Positions 44,092 through 53,332 of a stretch of DNA of 64,000 nt are shown piece by piece. The stretch is taken from assembly GCA_902774335.1 (NCBI GenBank), contig CACYHW010000008.1:1-64000 (forward strand), written 5' to 3'. Made by a program: the position numbers and the translations under genes. The notes below the pieces were generated by a model that saw only the letters and a list, made by a program, of their open reading frames with translations, was not told the DNA's origin and made no database searches. The DNA comes from an uncultured Bacteroidales bacterium. Its GTDB lineage: Bacteria > Bacteroidota > Bacteroidia > Bacteroidales > Bacteroidaceae. How positions within the stretch are numbered: the stretch's first letter is position 1; each line of letters begins with the position of its first letter.

Positions 44092-45011
44092 TAGCGGTTA
44101 ACCATGAACTTAGTGCAACCATCCTTGATGAAGCCAACAATCTGGTTGGCAGCTGCGATACCGGCGTTGATGTTAGCCTCGGCAGTCTGGGCACCCATCT
44201 TCTTGGGAGTAGCAAAGTAACGGCCTGCAAACAGCTCCTCAAACTTGGCAGCTGCAGCAGGTGCGATATCTGAAACGAACTTGATGTCATCGCGCTCCTG
44301 CATGAGCTTGATGAGCTCCTCCTCGTTGATGATCTCCTTACGGGCTGAGTTAACCAGAACGGCACCCTTAGGCATCAGACCTACAAGCTTGGCACCGATT
44401 GAGTTCTTGGTCTCATCGGTAGCAGGCAAGTGAAGTGAAATGAACTGGCAGGTCTTGTACATCTCCTCCACGTTATCAACTGCATGTACACCGGCAGCCT
44501 CGATAACCTCCTTGGGGCAGTAAGCATCGAAAGCGTAAACCTCCATGCCAAATCCCTTGGCGATGCGGGCTACGTTACGGCCTACATTACCGAAAGCGTG
44601 GATACCCAGCTTCTTGCCCAGCAGCTCAATACCTGATGTGCCATTGTAGAAGTTACGTACGGCGTAAACCATCAGACCGGCTACGAGCTCGGCAACAGCG
44701 TTGGCGTTCTGACCCGGAGTATTCATAACGCATACTCCATGAGCGGTGGCCGATGCCAGGTCAACATTGTCATAACCTGCACCTGCGCGAACCACGATCT
44801 TAAGCTGCTTGGCAGCATCGAATACCTCAGCGTCTATGATATCGCTACGGATAATGATAGCGTCAGCATCAGCAACAGCAGCAAGAAGAGCAGCCTTCTC
44901 TGTATATTTCTCAAGCAGGGCCAGCTCATAGCCGGCGCCCTCAATTACTTCACGGATTCCATCAACAGCAACCTTAGCAAAAGGTTTTGATGTAGCAACA
45001 AGTACCTTCAT
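44091..45011 (-). CDS. serA: D-3-phosphoglycerate dehydrogenase
   Basis: 306-aa NAD-dependent enzyme for the first step of serine synthesis. Conserved features are RAGAGYDNVDL, the nucleotide-binding HAFGNVGRNVA, LHLPATDETKNSI, LVNSARKEIINEEEL with catalytic Arg/Glu, and the C-terminal substrate region. It is the short form without the C-terminal ACT regulatory domain, so serine feedback by that route is not expected. It lies between serC and the DUF1015 gene. Confidence 0.94.
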   Translation of the reverse strand: MKVLVATSKPFAKVAVDGIREVIEGAGYELALLEKYTEKAALLAAVADADAIIIRSDIIDAEVFDAAKQLKIVVRAGAGYDNVDLASATAHGVCVMNTPGQNANAVAELVAGLMVYAVRNFYNGTSGIELLGKKLGIHAFGNVGRNVARIAKGFGMEVYAFDAYCPKEVIEAAGVHAVDNVEEMYKTCQFISLHLPATDETKNSIGAKLVGLMPKGAVLVNSARKEIINEEELIKLMQERDDIKFVSDIAPAAAAKFEELFAGRYFATPKKMGAQTAEANINAGIAAANQIVGFIKDGCTKFMVNR

Positions 45012-45028
45012 ATCAATATCGAATTATT

Positions 45029-45067
45029 AATTCTCAATTTTCAATTCTCAATTCTCAATTTTCAATT
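45029..45067. repeat. Heptamer array between serC and serA
   Basis: About five CTCAATT/TTCAATT units filling most of the 54-nt serC-serA gap. The last AATTA contributes the serC stop TAA. Here the array is inside an operon, so it must be transcribed. Confidence 0.87.
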
Positions 45068-46130
45068 AGTGCTTTGCCTCGAACTCCTTCATGCAGGCAA
45101 TCAGGGCATCAACACTCTCCATAGGCAGAGCGTTGTAGCAAGAAGCGCGGAAACCGCCAACTGAACGGTGACCCTTGATACCAACCATGCCCTTGCCCTT
45201 TGCAAAGTTCATGAACTCGTCCTCGAGCTCCTTGTACTCGGGAGCCATTACCCAGCAGATGTTCATGTAAGAACGATCCTCATCCTTAGCGGTACCTACG
45301 AACAGACGGTTGCGGTCAATCTCACCGTACAGCTTGGCAGCACGGGCCTCGGCACGCTTAGCCATCTCCTTAACACCACCCTGAGCCTTGAGCCAGCGGA
45401 GTGACTCCATAGCTGAGTAGATAGTGAATGTGGGAGGAGTGTTGAACATTGAACCGTTGTCGATGTGAGTCTGATAGTTCAGCATTGTGGGGATGTAACG
45501 GTCAACCTTACCCAGGGCATCGTTCTTGATGATAACGAAAGCCATACCTGAGGGAGCAAGGTTCTTCTGAGCACCACCGTAGATGCAGTTATACTTGCTG
45601 ACGTCGATAGGACGTGAGAAAATATCTGATGACATATCAGAGATCAGAGGAACAGGGCTGTCCAGGTCCTTGCGGATCTCAGTACCGTAGATGGTATTGT
45701 TTGTTGTAAAGTGGAAATAATCAGCATCAGCAGGGATTACATAATCCTTGGGGATGAAGGTGTAGTTTGCATCGGCCGATGAAGCTACCTCAACAACCTC
45801 ACCGAATGCCTTTGCCTCCTTCATAGCCTTCTTAGCCCAAACACCGGTGTTCAGGTAAGCAGCCTTCTTATTGAGGAAGTTATAAGGAATGCGGCAGAAC
45901 TCCATGCTGGCACCACCGGCCAGGAAAAGAACTGAATAACCCTCGGGAACATCCAGAATCTCCTTGATCAGAGCCTCGGCCTCGTCAACGATGGGCTGGA
46001 ACTCCTTTGAACGGTGACTGATAGAGAGAATTGAAATGCCTGTGCCGGCGAAATCATAAACAGCCTGAGCTGACTTCTCGATCACTTCCTGCGGCAATAC
46101 GGCAGGACCTGCGCAAAAATTATGCTTCAT
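45066..46130 (-). CDS. serC: Phosphoserine aminotransferase
   Basis: 354-aa PLP enzyme converting 3-phosphohydroxypyruvate to phosphoserine. The opening [53 protein letters not shown] and the Schiff-base Lys in [12 protein letters not shown] are diagnostic; [16 protein letters not shown] closes the protein. First gene of serC-serA-DUF1015, with a full consensus promoter. Confidence 0.97.
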   Translation of the reverse strand: MKHNFCAGPAVLPQEVIEKSAQAVYDFAGTGISILSISHRSKEFQPIVDEAEALIKEILDVPEGYSVLFLAGGASMEFCRIPYNFLNKKAAYLNTGVWAKKAMKEAKAFGEVVEVASSADANYTFIPKDYVIPADADYFHFTTNNTIYGTEIRKDLDSPVPLISDMSSDIFSRPIDVSKYNCIYGGAQKNLAPSGMAFVIIKNDALGKVDRYIPTMLNYQTHIDNGSMFNTPPTFTIYSAMESLRWLKAQGGVKEMAKRAEARAAKLYGEIDRNRLFVGTAKDEDRSYMNICWVMAPEYKELEDEFMNFAKGKGMVGIKGHRSVGGFRASCYNALPMESVDALIACMKEFEAKH

Positions 46131-46168
46131 AACAGAGTATATGTATTAAAGTTTTTTGATTCGTGGCG

Positions 46169-46200
46169 CAAAGGTACTCCCTTAATTCGGGTAAACCAAA
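46169..46200 (-). promoter_or_regulatory. Promoter of the ser operon
   Basis: Minus strand TTTG (46197-46200), 20 nt, TACCTTTG (46169-46176), an exact Bacteroidetes consensus. Leader about 33 nt. The remainder of the 268-nt gap up to 46370 shows no other feature. Confidence 0.82.
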
Positions 46201-46370
46201 TATTTTCAATGAAAAAAGTGATAAACTTTTGAACAATATACAAATATTTTGCAAAGTTAAAAGCTCCTATTGTTTACACTTTGCAACAAATCAGCCACAA
46301 CCCTTTTCATTTTGTCAGTTTTTATGCAAACCCCTCCAAAAACCTTGACAAAATGTTAGAAGTCAGGAAT

Positions 46371-46400
46371 AAAAAAAGGAGGCCGGAGCCTCCATTTTTT
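46371..46400. terminator. Terminator after the 389-aa esterase gene
   Basis: GGAGGC/GCCTCC (46378-46383/46388-46393) flanked by A7 on the left and T6 on the right; functions at least for the minus-strand esterase gene. Confidence 0.88.
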
Positions 46401-47568
46401 ATTTGAAAATCAGCTGAGCAAACTCATACAGACTGCGGCGCCAGGTATGCCACTCGTGGGCTGTGCCTTCCGATATATAACCTACGGCCTTTACGCCCAT
46501 GCCGTTAAGAGCCTCGGCTGCCTCCATAACCCTGGGGTTCTCCTTGCTTCCTGAACTCATGAACACCAGCTTGGCGGTATTCTTGAAACCGTTTGCGCCG
46601 TTTACATCATCAGGGCTGATGGTGCCGCCGCTGAACATACCTATGTATCCGAACTTGGTGGGATTGGCCAATGTGATACGACGGGTCTGACCGCCGCCCA
46701 TTGACAGACCGGCCATACCGCGGTGAGCGGCATCGGTATACACACGGAACTCCTTCTCAATGAACGGGATGATGTCGTTAAGGAGCACTACAGAGAATGC
46801 ATCGTTGCTGGCACCGCGTCCGCCCTGCTGTTGCTGGGGCTGAGGCTCCGGAGCATACTGGCCTTTAAGATGAATGTTCTGGCCCTGACCGTAATCCATT
46901 ACGATGATGAACGGAACAGCCTTCTTCTCGGCAATCAGGTTGTCCATAATCTGACCGGTATGGCCCTGAACTGACCAACCGTACTCGTTCTCGGCGTTAC
47001 CGTGCTGCAGATACAGAACCGGATACTTCTTGTTTGGGTTCTTGTCATACTCGTTGGGCAGATAAACATAGCAGTGACGCATGCTCTCAGTGGCCTTTGA
47101 CCAGTAGTATTTCTCTACGATAGAGCCCTGGGGAACATCCTTGACCTGCCAGAAATCCATATCGTCCGACGGAATCTCGATACCGCTTCCCCATCGGCCT
47201 GCGCCAAAATAAGATATTGTACCGGGATCGGGCATAGCCGTACCGTCCACAATAAGCTGATAGTAGTGGAAACCTACATCCTGCGGGGCCGATGTACCCG
47301 TCCACACGCCGTTCTCATCCTTGGTCATCTCATAACGGCGACCCAGATCCAACTGGACCGATGTTGCACCGGGAGCACGCAACTGAACGCGTACAGCACC
47401 CTGCGAGTTCACCATGGGGTACTGACGGCCGGGCTGGTTTGTGATAACTGAAGGCTTGAAATCCTCAACTGCGTCCGCGAATGACGGAACGGGAGCATTG
47501 TTTCTCTGCTGCTGGGCCGATACAGACAATGCAGCCAGCATCATGACTGAAAGCGTAATCCTTTTCAT
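46399..47568 (-). CDS. Exported esterase with N-terminal E-set domain (CE1-like)
   Basis: 389-aa secreted hydrolase. Signal peptide MKRITLSVMMLAALSVSAQ; an immunoglobulin-like/CBM48-type domain at about 45-145 (VRVQLRAPGATSVQLDLG... VGFHYYQLIVDG); then the alpha/beta hydrolase with YLQHGNAENEYGW, nucleophile GLSMGGGQ, and EGTAHEWHTWRRSLYEFAQ with the catalytic His. This arrangement is typical of acetyl-xylan/feruloyl esterases of rumen and gut Bacteroidetes. Paralogue of the 9631-10551 esterase. Confidence 0.92.
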   Translation of the reverse strand: MKRITLSVMMLAALSVSAQQQRNNAPVPSFADAVEDFKPSVITNQPGRQYPMVNSQGAVRVQLRAPGATSVQLDLGRRYEMTKDENGVWTGTSAPQDVGFHYYQLIVDGTAMPDPGTISYFGAGRWGSGIEIPSDDMDFWQVKDVPQGSIVEKYYWSKATESMRHCYVYLPNEYDKNPNKKYPVLYLQHGNAENEYGWSVQGHTGQIMDNLIAEKKAVPFIIVMDYGQGQNIHLKGQYAPEPQPQQQQGGRGASNDAFSVVLLNDIIPFIEKEFRVYTDAAHRGMAGLSMGGGQTRRITLANPTKFGYIGMFSGGTISPDDVNGANGFKNTAKLVFMSSGSKENPRVMEAAEALNGMGVKAVGYISEGTAHEWHTWRRSLYEFAQLIFK

Positions 47569-47666
47569 TTTTCTAATTATTTGGTTAGTAATAATGTTCA
47601 ATTGCGAACTTAATGTTTTTTTTTGAAAAAACGACGCATTGGGGTCGTTTCCCTTTGCGTCATTTT

Positions 47667-49037
47667 CTAATGTGTCGTTTCGTAATCCTTGAGGGAGCGG
47701 ATAGCAGCGGGACAGAGTATCAGCACTGATATAACAGTTACCCAGGCCATCAGGCCCACGCCTATATCACCAAGCTGCCAAACCACATCGGTCTCACGTA
47801 CGGCGCCGAATATTACAGCCGCCATAGTGATAACCCTCAGTATATTGATGGCTATGCTCTCCCATTTAGGCTTACCCTTCCTGAACAGATAGATAATGCT
47901 TGACTCCGAGTAGAAATAGTAAGCCATAACCGTGCTGAACACAAAGAACACCATGGCAATGGAGACAAACCGCCCGCCGAATCCCTTAAACACAGAATCT
48001 ACAGCAGTCTGGGTGTAACTCACGTAATTGTTGGCCAGTTCCGGAGCACCTGCATATATCATGTTGCCCGTGGAATCAAAGATATTGTACATGCCCGATG
48101 ACAGTATCATAAGAGCTGTCGCCGTACAAACCAGCAGCGTATCCACATAGACCGAGAAAGCCTGCGCCAGACCCTGCTGGGCAGGATGAGCCACATCGGC
48201 CGATGCCGAAACGATTGCACCCGTTCCCTGCCCCGCCTCATTGGAGAATATGCCGCGCTTGACACCCATAGCGATAGTGGAGCCTATGATACCGCCGCAT
48301 ACAGGATTGATTCCGAAAGCATTGGTAAAGATAGAAGCGAATATTCCCGGAACAGCCTTGATATTGATACATATAACCACAATGGCCATAATCATATATC
48401 CCAAAGCCATGAACGGAGTGACAATAGCAGCCACACGGGCAATCCTCCTGACTCCGCCAAATACAACCAGGCCCAACAATACAGCCATTCCTATGCCACT
48501 GGCAAGCGTTGAAACCGAGAATGCGTTGCTGAGCGCCGTAGAAGCGCCGTTTGACTGAACCGTAGGCAGGAACACGCCGCATGCCACCAGTGTAATGACC
48601 GCAAAGGTCTTGCCAAGCCAAGGCATCTTAAGTCCGTTTTCAATGAATGACGCCGGGCCGCCCCTGAATCCGGTACTGTGCGAGAACTTGTAGATTTGCG
48701 CCAGAGTGGATTCAACAAAGGCGGTCGATGCCCCGAAGAAAGCCACCACCCACATCCAGAACACGGCGCCCGGTCCGCCAAAAGCGATAGCCGTAGCCAC
48801 TCCTACGATATTTCCGGTTCCAACCCGGCCCGAAAGAGCCAGACAGAATGCTTCGAAAGATGATATACCGTTATTGCCAGCCTTCCTGCTGAAAAGCGAC
48901 CTGAGCATGGACCCGAACTTGCGAACCTGCACAAACCTGGTCCTGAAAGAGAAATAGAGACCTGCCAGAATCAGAAGCCCCACCAACCCGGGATTCCAGA
49001 CAATATCATTAACCTTAGAGACAATGTTTTCAAGCAT
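47667..49037 (-). CDS. Sodium:alanine symporter, AGCS family
   Basis: 456-aa inner-membrane Na+-coupled alanine/glycine transporter. About 10-11 TM segments; family motifs GRVGTGNIVGVATAIAFGGPGAVFWMWVVAFFGA, FRGGPASFIENGL and GIFSNEAGQGTGAI are complete. It could use the sodium gradient made by the Nqr complex. A minus-strand TAACTTTG (49045-49052) ends 7 nt before the ATG, suggesting a leaderless mRNA. Confidence 0.95.
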   Translation of the reverse strand: MLENIVSKVNDIVWNPGLVGLLILAGLYFSFRTRFVQVRKFGSMLRSLFSRKAGNNGISSFEAFCLALSGRVGTGNIVGVATAIAFGGPGAVFWMWVVAFFGASTAFVESTLAQIYKFSHSTGFRGGPASFIENGLKMPWLGKTFAVITLVACGVFLPTVQSNGASTALSNAFSVSTLASGIGMAVLLGLVVFGGVRRIARVAAIVTPFMALGYMIMAIVVICINIKAVPGIFASIFTNAFGINPVCGGIIGSTIAMGVKRGIFSNEAGQGTGAIVSASADVAHPAQQGLAQAFSVYVDTLLVCTATALMILSSGMYNIFDSTGNMIYAGAPELANNYVSYTQTAVDSVFKGFGGRFVSIAMVFFVFSTVMAYYFYSESSIIYLFRKGKPKWESIAINILRVITMAAVIFGAVRETDVVWQLGDIGVGLMAWVTVISVLILCPAAIRSLKDYETTH

Positions 49038-49044
49038 AATGCCC

Positions 49045-49052
49045 CAAAGTTA
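49045..49052 (-). promoter_or_regulatory. -7 element of the alanine symporter gene
   Basis: TAACTTTG on the minus strand, 7 nt before the ATG at 49037 and inside the short gap after the anti-sigma gene stop. No -33 match at normal spacing. Confidence 0.45.
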
Positions 49053-49067
49053 CAAAAAAGAGATAAA

Positions 49068-50294
49068 CTAATTGCAGACGGGACGTACAGATAAGCCCAA
49101 GTATCGGAAGACACAGCCATATGGCACGAATCTTGTCTTAGTAAAACTTGCTGAGTAACATTCAAACTGGTTCGAATAAGGATTGAGAGAAGATGATACG
49201 TAATCTATACTAAAACTAACGCCTGTAACTTTGTGTGCAGACAGTCCTGCAGCTGGCAGAAAGATGGAGTGGTCTGTATAACCGGGCATATTGCTGGTTA
49301 CATAAAAACCATAAACGCCATTCATATTGCCCCAGGTCCAGGTACAGTTCTCTTTCAATTCATTCCACTCCTCAATGGTTGGTATCCGCCAATCACCACC
49401 CCATTTTACATGGGCCACATCATCTTCAGGATCCAGAACAGTCTTATTATCCACCAAGCCATCATAACCATATCCTGCATTGTTGCAGTATTTGGTCAGA
49501 AGCATCGTTGAATCATTTGTCTCATCGGATATAAACCACTTACTGAATCTGTAGTTTGAAAGCAGATACTCAGATTTGGTTTCTGTCTCACCCCATGCAT
49601 AGTAGTTGCCCAAATCCTCAGGCTTATCGGCCCCCACGTTACATGTCGCCCATTTTACGCTCAACCCCATATCCACATACCTGTGCCTTCTTATCCTGCC
49701 GTCACCACGCCTTACCTTTCTGGCATCAAGGTCAAGCACCGTCTGTTCCCTGCCATCATCTATACCAACCAGCAGGGACTGGTCACTATTCTTCTCATAA
49801 GCCTTGACCTTCTCTATCATTTCGGCAGTGAGTTGGGCAAGGCTCTTTGTCGTGTCTGTATTAAAATACTCTTTTCCGTTTACAAGAATCCTATTCACAC
49901 TCTTGCCGTTTACGGTAATATTTCCGGCACTGTCAATCTGCACTCCCGGCAATTTACGGATAAGATCCTCTACCGATTCGCCCTCCGGCAATCTGTAGGC
50001 AGCCGAGTTAAACTTTGCGGTATCACTGACCGCCTGCACCTTTGCAACTACCCCTTGGACTGCAATTTCTTCCATAGCCCCTTGCGGATTTGACTTGAAA
50101 GGCATCAGGAACAGCAAAAGCAGGACTGCAGCTGCTGCAGGAACCGATATGGCCGCTGTAATGAATCGACGGCGGCGCTTTACCGCAAGGTCATGAGAGG
50201 CTTTCCTGGAGAGGAAATCATTCCAGTCAGACTCCGGCAGCTCTGCCTTTCGGCTCAACTGACGTTCTTTGATTATGTCTTCCCAATCCTTCAT
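49068..50294 (-). CDS. Anti-sigma-like protein with TonB-plug-like and FISUMP domains
   Basis: 408-aa predicted single-pass inner-membrane protein. Residues 1-42 are cytoplasmic (WEDIIKERQLSRKAELPESDW), the position of an anti-sigma domain; 43-66 is a TM segment. Residues about 90-195 match the plug/N-terminal region of outer-membrane beta-barrel receptors (EDLIRKLPGVQIDSAGNITV, VNRILVNGKEYF, IDDGREQTVLDLDAR) but no barrel follows. Residues about 205-408 are a FISUMP domain (VDMGLSVKWATCNVGA, GNYYAWGET, VKWGGDWRIP, FLPAAGL, GLSVRPVC). ATGA overlap with the upstream ECF sigma gene supports an anti-sigma role; the periplasmic part may be the sensor. The combination is new to me. Confidence 0.8.
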   Translation of the reverse strand: MKDWEDIIKERQLSRKAELPESDWNDFLSRKASHDLAVKRRRRFITAAISVPAAAAVLLLLFLMPFKSNPQGAMEEIAVQGVVAKVQAVSDTAKFNSAAYRLPEGESVEDLIRKLPGVQIDSAGNITVNGKSVNRILVNGKEYFNTDTTKSLAQLTAEMIEKVKAYEKNSDQSLLVGIDDGREQTVLDLDARKVRRGDGRIRRHRYVDMGLSVKWATCNVGADKPEDLGNYYAWGETETKSEYLLSNYRFSKWFISDETNDSTMLLTKYCNNAGYGYDGLVDNKTVLDPEDDVAHVKWGGDWRIPTIEEWNELKENCTWTWGNMNGVYGFYVTSNMPGYTDHSIFLPAAGLSAHKVTGVSFSIDYVSSSLNPYSNQFECYSASFTKTRFVPYGCVFRYLGLSVRPVCN

Positions 50295-50869
50295 AGTCCT
50301 GTCTTGTCTATATAGTTCATCAATGCCTTCTTAAGGCTGGCGCGAGCCTTGGCCAGAACCGATGTGGAAGTTCTCTCCGTTATGCCCAATGCCCGGGCAA
50401 TATCGTGATGACTGTATCCGTCAATGCAATACATATTGAACACCGTACGCCTTACCGGAGGCAATTCAGCTATCAGTTTATCAAGTACACCGTCAGGTAT
50501 CTTCCTGACTGATTCAGCATCGGGCTCCAAAGCATTCTCCAACTCATCCCCGCTAACCTGTTCAAAAGGAATCTGCCTGAACCGGGAGCTCTCTTTAAGG
50601 CGGTTTATAGCCATATTGACGGTAATCCTGCTAAGCCATGCATAAAGTGAGCCTTCGCTCACATATCTGAAAGACTTGAAGTTATCCATAGCCTTGATCA
50701 TACAGTCATGCATCAGGTCTCGCGCCTCCTCCCTGTCTTCTATGTATCTGAGACATATTGCATAGAGTCTTGATGAATATCGGGTATACAGCTCCGCCTG
50801 TGCATCCCTATCCATACGGACGCACCCCAAAGCCAATTCCTGCTCTGTAAGGAAGCTTTTCCTCATCAC
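50291..50869 (-). CDS. ECF-family RNA polymerase sigma factor
   Basis: 192-aa sigma-70-like factor. Region 2 is at about 25-90 (YTRYSSRLYAICLRYIEDREEARDLMHDCMIKAM, LYAWLSRITVNMAINRLK) and region 4 at about 130-185 (LPPVRRTVFNMYCIDGYSHHDIARALGI with the helix-turn-helix). It would redirect polymerase when released by the membrane protein encoded downstream with overlapping ATGA. No strong upstream -7 match was seen, so the pair may be autoregulated. Confidence 0.93.
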   Translation of the reverse strand: MMRKSFLTEQELALGCVRMDRDAQAELYTRYSSRLYAICLRYIEDREEARDLMHDCMIKAMDNFKSFRYVSEGSLYAWLSRITVNMAINRLKESSRFRQIPFEQVSGDELENALEPDAESVRKIPDGVLDKLIAELPPVRRTVFNMYCIDGYSHHDIARALGITERTSTSVLAKARASLKKALMNYIDKTGL

Positions 50870-50947
50870 TTTTTCAAGCCTTTCCGCTAAATAAACCGCA
50901 ATTTACTCAAAATGCGTCTTGCATTATGGAAAAAATATGTTGCGAAC

Positions 50948-50975
50948 AAAAAAGGGCGGTTCCAAGCCGCCCTAT
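50948..50975 (-). terminator. Terminator after the histidine phosphatase gene
   Basis: AGGGCGG/CCGCCCT (50953-50959/50967-50973) followed on the minus strand by U6. Confidence 0.88.
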
Positions 50976-50980
50976 TTGTT

Positions 50981-51718
50981 TTATCTGGCCAGCACGCCGG
51001 AGTCCAGACCGCGGATAGTCTTGAACCGCATCTGGCCTTGCTGATCTATTATTATGGCTACGCCGGCCAGGTAATTGATCCATTTGCGGTTTACCCAGTA
51101 ATGCAGGTCAACCTGTTTATCTGATGCATAGATAGCCATCGGGGTCACCATATAATCATGTGACACCAGCACATTGATACGCTTCATTGAAGGCAGATGA
51201 GCCTTGAGTGAATCCAGCCACTCCTTGCTGCGCTCCTCCAGGTTATAGAAGCCCTCTTCCTTACCGCCTTCATATGCCCACTGTGAGAGTGACTCCCAGT
51301 TATCCCAACCGTTACGCTTAAGAGCCGGTATGTCCTTACGGTACCAATCGCCGTTGAGTATGCCCCACTCCTCATGAATGAACTCATCGCCGCGGCCTAT
51401 GGCAATATTCTCGCAGGTCTGTATGGTGCGACCATAATCGGAGTGAGCGTAGAAAGCCTGCTCACCGCTCTTGATCTTCTCACCCACCATCCGGGCCTGA
51501 GCCTTTCCGTTCTCGGTCAGCAGTCCGTTCTTGGAGTAATCACGGCCGCGCTCACCGTGTCTGACCAGAAACACCACCGTCTCATAGGGCTTAACCTCTG
51601 CAAACACATCGGCTATATCATTGAAACCTATATCAGTATAGGTAGGCTGAGCACTCAACTGAAACATACCGCACATAAGGACTGCGGCCACCATAAGCAT
51701 TATCTTTTTCATCATCAA
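50981..51718 (-). CDS. Exported histidine phosphatase family protein
   Basis: 245-aa protein with signal peptide (to about 24, FQLSAQ). The phosphatase core includes VFLVRHGERG with the phospho-accepting His, GLLTENGKAQARMVGEKI, YAHSDYGRTIQTCENIA and, near the end, VLVSHDYMV with the second catalytic His. Family members dephosphorylate diverse small substrates; the periplasmic location suggests nutrient phosphate release, but the substrate is unknown. Two in-frame ATGs follow the first (MMMKK). Confidence 0.9.
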   Translation of the reverse strand: MMMKKIMLMVAAVLMCGMFQLSAQPTYTDIGFNDIADVFAEVKPYETVVFLVRHGERGRDYSKNGLLTENGKAQARMVGEKIKSGEQAFYAHSDYGRTIQTCENIAIGRGDEFIHEEWGILNGDWYRKDIPALKRNGWDNWESLSQWAYEGGKEEGFYNLEERSKEWLDSLKAHLPSMKRINVLVSHDYMVTPMAIYASDKQVDLHYWVNRKWINYLAGVAIIIDQQGQMRFKTIRGLDSGVLAR

Positions 51719-51741
51719 GTATGTTTTATGTTAGGACTTTG

Positions 51742-51749
51742 CAAACTTA
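51742..51749 (-). promoter_or_regulatory. -7 element of the histidine phosphatase gene
   Basis: TAAGTTTG on the minus strand, exact TAnnTTTG, 23 nt before the first ATG; overlaps the divergent cupin promoter region. Confidence 0.5.
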
Positions 51750-51755
51750 CAAATA

Positions 51756-51788
51756 TTTGTGCTATTCGTGAAGATTTGATTACATTTG
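51756..51788 (+). promoter_or_regulatory. Promoter of the cupin gene
   Basis: TTTG (51756-51759), 21 nt, TACATTTG (51781-51788): full Bacteroidetes consensus. Leader about 22 nt. Confidence 0.82.
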
Positions 51789-51817
51789 CGCATAATCAAC
51801 AATTCTCATAAAGGACT

Positions 51818-52297
51818 ATGAAAAAGAATTATCTGCGGGTGCTTGCCGCCACCATAGTTTGCGGCTTGGCTACAGTATGTTTATCGCTGAACTCCTGCAA
51901 TGATACCAAGGCACAAGAGTCAGACCCCACACCGCAGGTTCAGAGCACCGAACTGATACGCACCAGCCAGAGCTGGGATGGAGTAGAACTGCCCGATTAC
52001 CTGGAGGGCCGTCCCGAACTGGTGGCAGTAAAGTATGTTTTCCCCGCCGGCAAAAAGTTAGGCTGGCACCACCACCCCGTTATGAATTACGGAATACTGG
52101 TGCAGGGCGAGCTGACCATCATAGGACTGGACGGTAAGACCAAGGTTGTTCATGAGGGTGAGCCAGTTGTCGAAATGGTGAATACAATCCACCACGGCGA
52201 GAACAATGGTGACAAAGACGTAATCCTATACATGTTCTACCTCTCGCAGAAAGACTCCCTGCTGGCCGTGCAGCATCCTGAAATCCCACTGGAGTAG
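51818..52297 (+). CDS. Exported cupin-domain protein
   Basis: 159-aa secreted, probably lipidated protein (VCLSLNSC, Cys at about 27). A single small cupin barrel follows: VFPAGKKLGWHHHPVMNYGILVQGEL is motif 1, with the GWHHHPV metal-binding histidines, and MVNTIHHGENNG is motif 2. It resembles small periplasmic cupins with no assigned substrate; a metal-dependent isomerase, dioxygenase or binding role is possible. Confidence 0.85.
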   Translation: MKKNYLRVLAATIVCGLATVCLSLNSCNDTKAQESDPTPQVQSTELIRTSQSWDGVELPDYLEGRPELVAVKYVFPAGKKLGWHHHPVMNYGILVQGELTIIGLDGKTKVVHEGEPVVEMVNTIHHGENNGDKDVILYMFYLSQKDSLLAVQHPEIPLE

Positions 52298-52298
52298 A

Positions 52299-52311
52299 TA
52301 CTTTTGTGTCA
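52299..52311. repeat. Half palindrome at the TonB-like gene stop
   Basis: Reads TGACACAAAAGTA on the minus strand; identical to 13 bp of the palindrome at 53304-53332. Its TGA is the stop of the TonB-domain gene. Confidence 0.7.
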
Positions 52312-53244
52312 ATTCAGGCGGAAATAGACCGGGACGGTGTATTGCACTCTGACGGGAGTTCCGTGCTCCATGCCGGGTTTCCACTTGGGCATTGTGGATA
52401 TTACCCGCCGAGCTTCTTCATCAAGCAAAGGGTGTACACTTTTCAGCACGCTTACATTCTTAATGGAGCCATCCTTCTGTACTACAAAATTTATAAGTAC
52501 ACGCCCTTGTATTTTAGCCTCTCTGCACTGGGCCGGATAATTGACATTTGCCTTGAGGTAATCCAGTAAAGCCTGCGAACCTCCCGGGAACTCTGGGCCG
52601 ACTTCTGTTACATAATAAATGGAATCGGGATTGATTTCCTCTTTTTTATCCACATCAATGTATTCAACTTTAATGTCTGGGGTTCCTGATGCTTTGGCAT
52701 CAGAGAGAATAGCCATCTGATCATTCCAGTTCTTATCCGGCAAACGATAAAACATATCAGGCCAGGAATATGCCATCTCTCCTGGCTTAAGTGCATATAT
52801 GACATCACCATCATAGAAAACAACCCAAATATCTTCATCATCATTTGTTTCATCAGCCTCTGTTTTTTCGAGTCTCTTCCTGGCATCCTCTATTTCAAAA
52901 TCCCTACGCTTCTGGGCTTCACCTATATTACCGTCAACCGTCTTCAACAGCTCTTTTGTCAGCGTAGCGTCAATCTCTTTTGTCTTGGCAATTCCCGGCT
53001 TTTTATATACCAGTTCATACTTATCGGCCTTCTTTACAACATACATGCTGAAATAATTGTTACCCCAGGCATCATCCACCACATAACCGCAGACAAAACC
53101 CTCAGGAGCCTTATTCTGCATATTTTTAAAATTCCAGGACTCCGGATCCATCAGCTCCCATGAACCATTCAGTGGATATCCGGCCGCAAGAGCAAGCTGT
53201 GATATCATCACAACACCCAAAAACAGAAAAGACAACTTTCTCAT
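52309..53244 (-). CDS. Secreted protein with C-terminal TonB domain
   Basis: 311-aa protein. A signal or anchor sequence (MRKLSFLFLGVVMISQLALA) leads straight into a 190-residue region with no recognised domain and a charged helix (EAQKRRDFEIEDARKRLEK). The last ~95 residues are a typical Bacteroidetes TonB C-terminal domain (EFPGGSQALLDYLKANVNYP, IQGRVLINFVVQKDG, KWKPGMEHGTPVRVQYTVPV). The Pro-rich spacer of true TonB is absent, so it may not transduce energy. The start at 53244 gives the standard leader; an ATG 24 nt upstream also exists. First of three similarly oriented small exported genes read from 54575. Confidence 0.82.
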   Translation of the reverse strand: MRKLSFLFLGVVMISQLALAAGYPLNGSWELMDPESWNFKNMQNKAPEGFVCGYVVDDAWGNNYFSMYVVKKADKYELVYKKPGIAKTKEIDATLTKELLKTVDGNIGEAQKRRDFEIEDARKRLEKTEADETNDDEDIWVVFYDGDVIYALKPGEMAYSWPDMFYRLPDKNWNDQMAILSDAKASGTPDIKVEYIDVDKKEEINPDSIYYVTEVGPEFPGGSQALLDYLKANVNYPAQCREAKIQGRVLINFVVQKDGSIKNVSVLKSVHPLLDEEARRVISTMPKWKPGMEHGTPVRVQYTVPVYFRLN

Positions 53245-53303
53245 AATGCAGTTTATCAGGTTGTTCATCTTATAAACGGCAAAAATCTCTGAATACGTCT
53301 TTA

Positions 53304-53332
53304 TGACACAGGGATACGTTACTTTTGTGTCA
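53304..53332. repeat. TGACAC palindrome at a stop codon
   Basis: TGACAC (53304-53309)/GTGTCA (53327-53332). The outer TCA is the stop codon (TGA on the minus strand) of the 252-aa protein gene. Confidence 0.75.

Noticed and set aside
53318..53328. TACTTTTG as a plus-strand promoter
   Set aside because: It is part of a palindromic repeat at a gene end, and no plus-strand gene follows for over 1 kb.
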